The notes under the pieces are model-generated. The model had not been told where the DNA came from, did no database searches, and was given only the letters and a program-made list of their open reading frames with translations. The position numbers were made by a program, and so were the translations under genes. Below are positions 8,300-15,776 of a stretch of 64,000 bases of DNA, one piece after another; position 1 is the stretch's first letter, and each line of letters begins with the position of its first letter. The DNA is taken from positions 62,001-126,000 of the forward strand of contig NZ_FOLB01000004.1 of NCBI RefSeq assembly GCF_900112345.1, given 5' to 3'. The DNA is from Nocardioides terrae. GTDB taxonomy: Bacteria; Actinomycetota; Actinomycetes; Propionibacteriales; Nocardioidaceae.

Positions 8300-9160
8300 A
8301 TGGTGTGGTTCTCCTCCCCCTCTGACGCGACGACCCGGCTGGGCGAGGTCGGCTACCTGGCGGACCCGGCCACGGCGACGACCGCGTTCCTCGCCGGTGC
8401 GCTCGAGAAGCCGCTGCTGGTCGAGGGGCCGGCGGGCGTCGGCAAGACCGAGCTCGCCAAGGCGGTCTCGCGCGCGACGGGCGCCGACCTCGTCCGGCTG
8501 CAGTGCTACGAGGGTCTCGACGAGGCCCGCGCACTCTACGAGTGGAACTACAAGAAGCAGCTGCTCCGCATCCAGGCCGCCAACGATGGCCAGGCGTGGG
8601 AGGAGACCCACGACGACATCTTCTCCGAGGAGTTCCTGCTCACCCGGCCGCTGCTCACCGCGATCCGGCGCTCCGAGCCGACCGTGCTGCTCATCGACGA
8701 GGTCGACAAGACCGACGTCGAGGTCGAGGGCCTGCTGCTCGAGGTGCTCTCGGACTTCCAGGTGACGATCCCCGAGCTCGGCACGGTCGCGGCGACCCGC
8801 CGGCCGTTCGTGGTGCTCACCTCCAACGCCTCGCGGGAGCTGTCCGAGGCGGTCAAGCGGCGCTGTCTCTACCTGCACCTCGACTACCCGGACACCGAGC
8901 GCGAGCGGGCGATCGTCACCTCCCAGGTGCCGGACCTCGACGACAAGGTGGCGACCCAGCTGGTCAGCGCGGTCGCCCGGCTGCGCGACCTCGAGCTCAA
9001 GAAGGCGCCGTCGATCGCCGAGACGGTCGACTGGGCGCGCACCCTGCTCGCGCTGCACATCGACGACCTCGACGCCATGGCGATCGACGACACCCTCGGC
9101 GTGGTGCTCAAGCACGCGTCCGACACCGATCGGGCGGTGCGGGAGCTGAAGCTGCGATGA
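8300..9160 (+). CDS. MoxR-family AAA+ ATPase
   Basis: The 286-residue ATPase has Walker A GPAGVGKT (43-50), Walker B VLLIDEVDKTD, sensor-1 region VLTSNASRELSEAVKRRC with the arginine finger, and the LDYPD element usual in MoxR proteins. MoxR ATPases act as chaperones that activate metal enzymes or partner von Willebrand factor A proteins. ATG 8300 is chosen over ATG 8291 because GGGGAGG ends nine bases before it and abuts the earlier ATG. Its stop overlaps the start of the next gene (ATGA, 9157-9160), forming the usual MoxR-VWA pair. The client is not encoded nearby in any obvious way. Confidence 0.92.
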   Translation: MVWFSSPSDATTRLGEVGYLADPATATTAFLAGALEKPLLVEGPAGVGKTELAKAVSRATGADLVRLQCYEGLDEARALYEWNYKKQLLRIQAANDGQAWEETHDDIFSEEFLLTRPLLTAIRRSEPTVLLIDEVDKTDVEVEGLLLEVLSDFQVTIPELGTVAATRRPFVVLTSNASRELSEAVKRRCLYLHLDYPDTERERAIVTSQVPDLDDKVATQLVSAVARLRDLELKKAPSIAETVDWARTLLALHIDDLDAMAIDDTLGVVLKHASDTDRAVRELKLR

Positions 9161-10524
9161 CCCTGCTCGACCGGCACATCGCCTTCCTCGAGGCCCTCCG
9201 GGCCGCGGGGATGCCGGTCTCCTTGTCGGAGGATCTCGACGCGGTCGCTGCGCTCGGCCTGGTCGGGTGGGGCGAGCGCCAGCAGGTCCACGACACCTAC
9301 GCCGCCACGCTGCTGAAGCGCCAGAGCCAGCGCGAGACGTTCGACGAGTACTTCGAGATCTACTTCCCGCGGATGGTCGGCGAGGGCGTCGCCCGCGCCG
9401 ACGCCGCGCAGGACCAGCCGGCGGTCCGCGACTCGGCCGCCGACCTGGCCGCCTTCACCGAGGAGCTCGCCGACGCCCTCGAGGCCGACGACCTGGAGCG
9501 TCTGCGGCAGCTCGCCAGCGAGGCGGTCGGCCGGTTCGGCGCGATGCCGGGTCGCGGGCCGGGAATGAGCAGCTGGTCGGCGTACACCACCCTGCGGCGG
9601 CTCTCGACCGACGAGCTCACCCTCAAGCTCATCGAGGGCCTGCGCCGCATCGGCTGGGGCGAGGAGGCGGCCGTGCGCGCCGCGTCCACGCGGGTCGGCT
9701 CCTACCAGCAGATGGTGGAGGCGGACGCCCGGCGGCGGATCGCCGAGGAGAAGGGCCCCGACCAGATCGCCCGGATCACCGTCCGGCCGACCATCGACCG
9801 GCTCGACTTCCTCTCCGCGCGACGGGTCGACCTCGAGGCGCTGCGCCGCGAGATCTACCCGCTCGCGCGCCGGCTGGCGACGCGGCTCACCCAGGAGAAG
9901 CACGCCCGGCGACGCGGTGCGCTGGACATGCGGCGGACCGTGCGCGCGTCGATCGGCACTGGCGGTGTCCCGCTCACGACCCACCACCGGCCGAAGCGAC
10001 CGCACCGCACCGAGCTCGTCATCCTCTGCGACGTCAGCGGTTCGGTGGCCAACTTCGCCTCCTTCACGCTGATGCTCGTCTTCGCGCTGCGCGAGCAGCT
10101 GGGCAAGGTGCGGGCGTTCACCTTCGTCGACGACATCCACGAGGTGACCGACCACTTCGCGCCCGGGGCGGACCTCGTCGACACCATGACGAGGCTCGCC
10201 GACGCGACCTCCCACGCCGCCCGCTTCGGCCGCACCAACTACGGCCGGGCCTTCGCGCGCTTCCTCGAGGACCACCCGGACGCCCTGGGACCGAAGTCGT
10301 CGCTGCTCATCCTCGGCGACGCGCGCTCGAACTACAGCGACCTCTCGCTCCCCACCCTGCGCCGCATGCGGGAAGCAGCCCGGCACGCGTGGTGGCTCAA
10401 CCCGGAGGCACGCCGGAGCTGGGACACCGGTGACTCCGCCGCATCCGACTACGCCGCCGTGGTGCCGATGGTGGAGTGCCGGAACCTCACCCAGCTCACG
10501 GAGTTCGTGCACGACATCCTCTGA
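9157..10524 (+). CDS. VWA-domain protein, CoxE-like (MoxR partner)
   Basis: The 455-residue protein has a helical N-terminal region (about 1-260) rich in charged residues and a C-terminal von Willebrand factor A domain with the metal-ion adhesion site DVSGS (292-296), a later Thr in GRTNYG and an Asp in LGDARSNY. It is the CoxE-type partner that works with the MoxR ATPase encoded directly upstream with a 4-base overlap. In characterised systems such pairs mature metalloenzymes such as CO dehydrogenase; no molybdo- or metalloenzyme genes flank this pair, so its client is unknown. The next gene converges with only three bases between stops. Confidence 0.88.
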   Translation: MTLLDRHIAFLEALRAAGMPVSLSEDLDAVAALGLVGWGERQQVHDTYAATLLKRQSQRETFDEYFEIYFPRMVGEGVARADAAQDQPAVRDSAADLAAFTEELADALEADDLERLRQLASEAVGRFGAMPGRGPGMSSWSAYTTLRRLSTDELTLKLIEGLRRIGWGEEAAVRAASTRVGSYQQMVEADARRRIAEEKGPDQIARITVRPTIDRLDFLSARRVDLEALRREIYPLARRLATRLTQEKHARRRGALDMRRTVRASIGTGGVPLTTHHRPKRPHRTELVILCDVSGSVANFASFTLMLVFALREQLGKVRAFTFVDDIHEVTDHFAPGADLVDTMTRLADATSHAARFGRTNYGRAFARFLEDHPDALGPKSSLLILGDARSNYSDLSLPTLRRMREAARHAWWLNPEARRSWDTGDSAASDYAAVVPMVECRNLTQLTEFVHDIL

Positions 10525-10527
10525 CGC

Positions 10528-11667
10528 TCACCGCCCGTCGCCCCGGGTGATCTGGAAGACGGTGCTCTCCACTTCCTCGCCCGGATGGGCGAGGAAGGGG
10601 TCGAGGTCGGCGACCGCCTCGTGCACGACGGGGTCGGTGCTCGCTTCGGCCGCGTGGGCGCCGGCGACGTAGTGGCTGGCGTCGTGGTTGCCGAACGGGT
10701 CGGGGCTGTGGCCCTCGGCGAAGGTCACCGTGACGTGGTGTGCCGAGTGGTCCGCCGAGCCGGCGTCGAGCAGCGGGATCCCGTCGCCCTGGTGCTCCAG
10801 TGAGAGGACGTGGACGCCGGGGTGGAGGTGCCCGGGGACCACGGGCGAGCCGGCCGTCACGACCTGCGTGAGGTGGTAGGGCGTCCCCTGCACGGCCAGC
10901 GCCGCCGCCTGCATCCCTCCCTGGCTGTGGCCGACGATCAGCACGTCCTCGTCGGGCCGGACGCCGGCGTCGTGCAAGGCCTGGACCACCCCGGCGCCGT
11001 ACGCCGTGGGCACCCCGGCCTCCAGGGCGACCGCGGCGCCGACGTCCCGGACGTCGCCGTCGACGCTGACGGGGTCGAAGTCGTCGAGGCCCGGGAGGTA
11101 GACGATGTGGCGCCGGGTCCCGTCGGCGGCGGTGACCGTCTGGACCTCGATCGTGCCCTTGTTGCCCGGGTGGTCGGCGTCGGAGAGGTCGTTGAGCTGA
11201 CCGACGTGCTCGATGAGCGAGGCGAGGTCGGCCGGGGCCGTGGTGGACGACCGGACCTCCAGGCCGGTCGGCCTGACCACCGGTGCCACGCCCTCCCTGC
11301 CGTAGGAGGCCGCCACGGTGTGCTCCAGGTTGAGCAGGCCGACCTGGGCGACGTCGTCGGCCTCCGCCAGTAGGTGGGCCGCCTGCCTGACCGCCTGTGC
11401 GTCGAGCACGGTCGCGCCCGACCACGCGGTGAGGGCGGCGCCGAGGCCCACGAGCGCCGCCTCGGCGGCGGCCGCCGTGGCTGGCGAGAAGGGCGCCGAG
11501 GCGAGCAGGTGCGGCGAGGTCGCCACGGCGCCTGCCCGGGTCGCCGCGTGCAGAGCCCCGTGGCCGGTCTCCTCCACCGACCCGGCGAGCGTCAGCACAT
11601 CGGCGTAGGGCAGCTGGATCTCGCCGCCCTCGGTGACCCGCGTGATCCGCGCGTCGTCGCCGGTCAC
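10528..11667 (-). CDS. alpha/beta hydrolase coupled to a WXG-like protein
   Basis: The 379-residue protein has an Ala-rich helical N-terminal half (about 30-125, including a TAWSG motif at 80-84) and a C-terminal alpha/beta hydrolase domain: IVYLPGLDDFDP as a likely oxyanion segment, nucleophile Ser248 in VGHSQGG, candidate acid Asp295 in HQGDGIP and candidate base in NHDASHY (about 328-333). No signal peptide is visible. The GTG start overlaps the stop of the upstream WXG-like gene in GTGA (11664-11667). A lipase or esterase effector of the type VII pathway is a reasonable hypothesis from the pairing, but the substrate and export are unproven. A GTG one codon upstream is also possible. Confidence 0.75.
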   Translation of the reverse strand: MTGDDARITRVTEGGEIQLPYADVLTLAGSVEETGHGALHAATRAGAVATSPHLLASAPFSPATAAAAEAALVGLGAALTAWSGATVLDAQAVRQAAHLLAEADDVAQVGLLNLEHTVAASYGREGVAPVVRPTGLEVRSSTTAPADLASLIEHVGQLNDLSDADHPGNKGTIEVQTVTAADGTRRHIVYLPGLDDFDPVSVDGDVRDVGAAVALEAGVPTAYGAGVVQALHDAGVRPDEDVLIVGHSQGGMQAAALAVQGTPYHLTQVVTAGSPVVPGHLHPGVHVLSLEHQGDGIPLLDAGSADHSAHHVTVTFAEGHSPDPFGNHDASHYVAGAHAAEASTDPVVHEAVADLDPFLAHPGEEVESTVFQITRGDGR

Positions 11668-12113
11668 CACGGAAGTCCGGGAAGGGAGAGGCCCGGGATC
11701 CGCACGTGCAACCAGTCCGGGCTGCCGGGCGGTGGCGGGACGAAGCTGGCGAGCGCGTCGTCGACGGGGTCCAGGCTGTCGAGCACCCCGTCGAGGAACC
11801 GTCGGACCCGGCAGCGGGCTCCCGCCATCGCCGTGTGCACCCGCCGCTCGATCTCGGCGATGAGGGCGAGCGACTGCTCCACCGCCGCAGCATGGGCCTC
11901 CAGTGCGCGGGCCGCCGTGTCGTGCTGGTCGGCGATCTCGCCGAGGATCCGCGCCTGGGCCGTGGTGCGGCCGACCATCGCCGCCCCGGCCAGGCCGGTC
12001 CATCCGATGTCCCTGGCCCGGCCGGCCAGCGCATCCGCCGCAGCGGACGTGGCGGCCCCCTGCGCCCGGACCCGGTGGGCGAGCGCCCGGATCTCGAAGG
12101 GCTCTGCCTGCAT
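11664..12113 (-). CDS. WXG100-like helical protein
   Basis: The 149-residue protein is Ala-rich and helical. Trp38-Thr39-Gly40 sits at the position of the WXG turn of WXG100/ESX proteins, flanked by long helices (about 5-35 and 42-100), followed by a proline-containing tail (SFVPPPPGSPDW). No YxxxD/E export motif is visible and no signal peptide. It starts after a strong GAGGAGGAG Shine-Dalgarno and is coupled by GTGA overlap to a hydrolase gene. It looks like the chaperone or adaptor half of a type VII substrate pair; homology to WXG100 is a pattern judgement, so an unrelated helical protein is possible. Confidence 0.65.
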   Translation of the reverse strand: MQAEPFEIRALAHRVRAQGAATSAAADALAGRARDIGWTGLAGAAMVGRTTAQARILGEIADQHDTAARALEAHAAAVEQSLALIAEIERRVHTAMAGARCRVRRFLDGVLDSLDPVDDALASFVPPPPGSPDWLHVRIPGLSLPGLPW

Positions 12114-12170
12114 GGTCTCCTCCTCACCGGCCCTGGTGGTCTGTGCCCGGCCGGACCGACAGCGGAAACC

Positions 12171-13343
12171 TCAGCCGGCGAGGGCTGTGGACAACCGCTC
12201 CAAGGCCTCGCTGATCTCGGCCCCCTCCCCGGCGAAGGACAGCCGCAGGAAGCGGCCGTCGGTGGTGTCGAAGTCGATGCCCGGCGCCACGGCGACCCCG
12301 GTGGTGGCGAGCAGGTGGTGGGCGAAGGCCATCGAGTCGTCGGTCAGGTGGCTCACGTCGGCGTACACGTAGAACGCGCCGTCGGCGGGCGCGAGCCGCG
12401 TGATCCCGAGCCGCGGCAGCCCTTCGAGCAGGAGGGTCCGGTTGGCGGCGTACCGCGTGACGTGCGCGTCGAGCTCGGCGATCGACTCGGGTGTGAACGC
12501 GCGTACGGCGGCCCGCTGGGCCAGCGCCGGCGGGCAGATCGTGAAGTTGCCGGTGAGGACGTCGATCGGGCGGCGCAGCCGGCGGGGTGCGAGCAGCCAG
12601 CCGATGCGCCAGCCGGTCATCGAGAAGTACTTGCTGAAGCTGCCGAAGACGACCGCCTCGCGCGACGCCTCCCAGGCGCAGCGGGCGAGGTGCCGGCCGG
12701 CGGGCGCGTACTCGATCCCGTGGTAGATCTCGTCGGAGATCAGCTGCACCCGGTTGTCCTCGCACCAGCCCGCGATCGCGGCGAGCTCCTCGGGCAGGAC
12801 CATCGTGCCGGTCGGGTTGGCGGGCGAGGCGAGCAGGACGCCCTTGAGGTCGGGGATCGCGGCGAGCTGCTCGACGGTCGGCTGGAACCGTGTCTCGGGC
12901 CCCGTCTCCACCTCGACGACCTCGCAGCCGAGCGCCTGCAGCACGTTGCGGTAGCACGGGTAGTTGGGCCGGGCCATCGCCACCCGGTCGCCCACCTCGA
13001 AGGCGGCGAGGAAGGCCAGCAGGAAGCCGCCGCTGGCTCCGGTCGTCACGATGACGTCGTCGGGCGAGACGTCGAGGCCGTACCGCGTGCCGTAGTGGCG
13101 CGCGATCTCCATGCGGAGCTCGAGGATGCCCGTCGCCGGGGTGTAGCCGAGCGGGTCGCCCGACTGCAGCAGCCGCACCGCCTCCTGCGCGACGGCGGCG
13201 GGAGCCCCGGTGGAGGGCTGGCCCGACAGCAGGTTGAGCGCGTCCCCGTGGGTTCGGCGGCGCAGCTCGGAGGCAGCGATCATGTCCATCACGTGGAAGG
13301 GCGGAACGTTCGCACGCGAGGCGGCGGCCCAACGGTCGTCCAT
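12171..13343 (-). CDS. PLP-dependent class I/II aminotransferase
   Basis: The 390-residue protein is a fold-type I aminotransferase. Visible are SGQPSTG near 40, GYTPATGILELR, Asn176 in SPANPTG, Asp204 with Tyr207 in ISDEIYHG, the PLP-binding Lys238 in SFSKYFSMTGWRIGW, and a C-terminal LRLSFAG carrying the substrate-carboxylate Arg. It transfers an amino group between an amino acid and a 2-oxo acid; aspartate-like or aromatic specificity cannot be decided. ATG 13341-13343 fits the family start; an upstream in-frame reading adds unrelated residues. It is divergent from an antiporter gene 61 bp away. Confidence 0.92.
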   Translation of the reverse strand: MDDRWAAASRANVPPFHVMDMIAASELRRRTHGDALNLLSGQPSTGAPAAVAQEAVRLLQSGDPLGYTPATGILELRMEIARHYGTRYGLDVSPDDVIVTTGASGGFLLAFLAAFEVGDRVAMARPNYPCYRNVLQALGCEVVEVETGPETRFQPTVEQLAAIPDLKGVLLASPANPTGTMVLPEELAAIAGWCEDNRVQLISDEIYHGIEYAPAGRHLARCAWEASREAVVFGSFSKYFSMTGWRIGWLLAPRRLRRPIDVLTGNFTICPPALAQRAAVRAFTPESIAELDAHVTRYAANRTLLLEGLPRLGITRLAPADGAFYVYADVSHLTDDSMAFAHHLLATTGVAVAPGIDFDTTDGRFLRLSFAGEGAEISEALERLSTALAG

Positions 13344-13404
13344 GAGGGCGACCGTAATCCGTCTCGGTAGGATCAGAGCCCGCCACCCCCTGAAGTGAGG
13401 TGAC

Positions 13405-14904
13405 ATGAGCTTCGACGTCCATCAGCTCGACACGTTCGTGGTGGTGGGCGCCGCCGTGACGATCTTCGCGATCCTCGCGGTGCGGGTCTCGTCGAGGACC
13501 GGCCTGCCGACGCTGCTGGTCTACCTGCTCATGGGCGTCGCACTCGGCGAGTCGGGCCTCGGGATCCAGTTCGAGGACGCGGAGGTCGCCCACGCGCTCG
13601 GGTTCGCCGCGCTGGCGCTCATCCTCGCCGAGGGTGGTCTCACGACCGAGTGGCGCTCGCTGCGCGGGTCGCTGCGGCTCGGCATCTCGCTGGCCACCGT
13701 CGGAGTGGCCATCACCGTCACCGTCGTCGCGCTGGCCGGGCACTACCTGCTCGGCCTGGACTGGCGGCTCGCCGTCCTGCTCGGTGCGGTGACCGCGCCG
13801 ACCGACGCCGCTGCGGTCTTCTCCGTGCTCCGCGTCGTCCCCCTGCCCCAGCGGATCATGGGCGCGCTCGAGGCCGAGTCGGGGCTCAACGACGCCCCGA
13901 CCGTCGTGCTGGTGTCGATCATCGCGAGCGGGACCGTCGACGACCGTCCGCTGTGGATGGTGGGCGGCCTGGTCGCCTACGAGCTGGTCGAGGGCACCCT
14001 CGTCGGCCTCGCCGTCGGTTTCGGCGGCGCCTGGCTGATGCGCCGGGCGGCGCTGCCGTCGACCGGCCTCTACCCGCTCGCCGTCCTGATCCTGACCCTC
14101 CTGGCCTACGGGCTGGGCGGGTTCACCCACGGCAGCGGCTTCGCCGCCGTGTACGTCGCCGCGCTCGTGCTCGGCAACGCCGAGCTGCCGCACCGCAGGG
14201 CGACGAGGTCGTTCGCCGAGGGGCTCGCCTGGCTGGCCCAGATCGGTCTCTTCGTCATGCTCGGGCTGCTCCTCTCGCCCGGCCGGATCTCCTGGCACAC
14301 GGTCGGCCTCGCCCTCGCGGCCGGTCTCGTGCTGACGGTCGTCGCCCGGCCGCTGTCGGTGCTCGTCAGCGGGCTGGGCGCCCGGCTGAGGTGGCAGGAG
14401 AGGGCGTTCCTGTCGTGGGCGGGCCTGCGCGGCGCCGTACCCGTCGTGCTCATGACGATCCCGCTGGCGGAGGAGGTGCCCGGCGCGGAGCGACTCTTCG
14501 ACCTCGTCTTCGTGATGGTGGTCGTCTACACCCTGCTGACCGCGCCGTCGCTACCCGCCGTCGCGCGTCTGCTCGGCGTGGCGCGGCCCTCGGACCCGCG
14601 CGCCCTGGACCTGGAGGCGGCACCGCTCGAGCGGGTGGCGGCCGACCTGCTGCAGATCACCGTCACGCCGGGGTCGCAGCTCCACGGCGTCGAGGTCGGC
14701 GAGCTGCGCCTGCCGCGCGGGGCCTCGGTCTCGCTCGTCGTGAGGGACGGCGACGCGATGGTGCCGGAGAAACGGACGGTGCTCCGCGCGCTCGACGACG
14801 TCCTCGTCGTCACCCCGCGCGGCGTCCGCGAGCAGACCGAGCGACGGCTGCGTCAGGTGAGCCGTCACGGGCGGCTCGCGCAGTGGCTCCGCGACGATCC
14901 CTGA
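13405..14904 (+). CDS. K+/H+ or Na+/H+ antiporter, CPA1 NhaP2-like with TrkA-C domain
   Basis: The 499-residue protein has about twelve membrane segments to residue 390 and a soluble C-terminal TrkA-C-type domain (about 410-485, with LHGVEVGELRLPRGASV and VLRALDDVLVVTP). The transport core shows TAPTDAAAVFSVLR and ESGLNDAPTVVLV, the paired acidic motifs of CPA1 antiporters. TrkA-C domains bind nucleotides such as c-di-AMP in related K+/H+ exchangers; that regulation is inference. A TAGGAT hexamer at about 13368 and GTGAGGTGAC before the ATG suggest a short-leader promoter in the 61-bp divergent gap. Confidence 0.9.
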   Translation: MSFDVHQLDTFVVVGAAVTIFAILAVRVSSRTGLPTLLVYLLMGVALGESGLGIQFEDAEVAHALGFAALALILAEGGLTTEWRSLRGSLRLGISLATVGVAITVTVVALAGHYLLGLDWRLAVLLGAVTAPTDAAAVFSVLRVVPLPQRIMGALEAESGLNDAPTVVLVSIIASGTVDDRPLWMVGGLVAYELVEGTLVGLAVGFGGAWLMRRAALPSTGLYPLAVLILTLLAYGLGGFTHGSGFAAVYVAALVLGNAELPHRRATRSFAEGLAWLAQIGLFVMLGLLLSPGRISWHTVGLALAAGLVLTVVARPLSVLVSGLGARLRWQERAFLSWAGLRGAVPVVLMTIPLAEEVPGAERLFDLVFVMVVVYTLLTAPSLPAVARLLGVARPSDPRALDLEAAPLERVAADLLQITVTPGSQLHGVEVGELRLPRGASVSLVVRDGDAMVPEKRTVLRALDDVLVVTPRGVREQTERRLRQVSRHGRLAQWLRDDP

Positions 14905-14925
14905 CCCGCCCGCCGGCCGGCCGCG

Positions 14926-15426
14926 TCAGGTCGGCGGTGAGCAGATCGTCGTACCCTTCGCCGCCTCGACCGAGGCGACGCCTCCGCTGACCGTGTCGAA
15001 CTTGTCGCCCACGACGAGGACGACGCCGACCTGGTCGACGTCGCGCTGCACGACCCTGACCTTGGGGATCCGGCTGGCGACGAGCGCGACCGCCGGGCTG
15101 CCGGGGTCGTCGGTCCAGATCTGGGCGTTGCCGACGTCCGTGCCGCTCGGCGCGTTGCCCCTGTCGCCCTTGTTGAAGCCCTGCCCGGTGAGGGCGGTCA
15201 TCGTGCGGGTCGCGAGCCCGACCCGCTTGCCCGCGTTGAGCACGCTGACGGTCACCCGCTCGGGCGTGATGGTGTCGCCGGCCTCGATGGGCGTCTCGAC
15301 ACAGGTGGGCGCGTCGGCCAGCTCCGGAAGTGGTGCGGTGAGCGCCGACCAGCCCCACGAGGCGCCGAACCCCAACAGTGCTGCGAGCACGGCGAGTGTG
15401 ACAGTGGTCTTCACTGCCTGGGTCAC
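14926..15426 (-). CDS. membrane-anchored LytR C-terminal domain protein (Cei-like)
   Basis: The 166-residue protein has one N-terminal membrane segment (about 8-30) and an extracytoplasmic LytR_C domain: ERVTVSVLNAGKRVGLATRTMTALTGQGF, followed by two beta-alpha repeats ending GTTICSPPT, with cysteines at 42 and 162 that could form a disulfide. Stand-alone LytR_C proteins with one membrane helix occur in actinobacteria; mycobacterial Cei supports cell-envelope integrity. The GTG start overlaps the stop of the preceding gene (GTGA, 15423-15426). Its biochemical role, perhaps binding an envelope polymer, is inferred only. Confidence 0.82.
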   Translation of the reverse strand: MTQAVKTTVTLAVLAALLGFGASWGWSALTAPLPELADAPTCVETPIEAGDTITPERVTVSVLNAGKRVGLATRTMTALTGQGFNKGDRGNAPSGTDVGNAQIWTDDPGSPAVALVASRIPKVRVVQRDVDQVGVVLVVGDKFDTVSGGVASVEAAKGTTICSPPT

Positions 15427-15728
15427 GTCGTGCGGTCCTCGATCGTATGCACGCGGGCGTGCAGGATGTGCCGTTGCTGCAGCGCGGCGCGCAGGGCGCG
15501 GTGGAGGCCGTCCTCGAGGTAGAGCTCGCCGTTCCACTCGACCACGTGGGCGAAGAGGTCGCCGTAGAACGTGGAGTCCTCGTCGAGCAGCGCCGCCAGC
15601 TGCAGCGTGTCCTTGGTCGTGACCAGCTCGTCGAGCCGGATCTGACGCGGCGGCACGGCCGCCCACTGCTTCGGCGACAGCCCGTGATCGGGGTAGGGGC
15701 GCCCGTCGCCCACACGCTTGAAGATCAC
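15423..15728 (-). CDS. conserved 101-aa protein, ParB/sulfiredoxin-like pattern
   Basis: The 101-residue soluble protein is coupled by GTGA overlap to the LytR_C gene. Its body reads IRLDELVTTKDTLQLAALL, then FAHVVEWNGELYLEDGLHRALRAA and a final strand ILHARVHTIED. The order of a strand-loop followed by DGLHRALRAA resembles the DGHHR helix of ParB/Srx-like folds, so it may bind a nucleotide or DNA, but the match is by eye and no catalytic residue is claimed. The GTG at 15726-15728 is chosen because sequence upstream of it does not look protein-like. Function is unknown. Confidence 0.7.
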   Translation of the reverse strand: MIFKRVGDGRPYPDHGLSPKQWAAVPPRQIRLDELVTTKDTLQLAALLDEDSTFYGDLFAHVVEWNGELYLEDGLHRALRAALQQRHILHARVHTIEDRTT

Positions 15729-15776
15729 CTTCGCGACTATAACGACTGCGGAGGGTTGCGCCTTAGGCTCAGCCGC

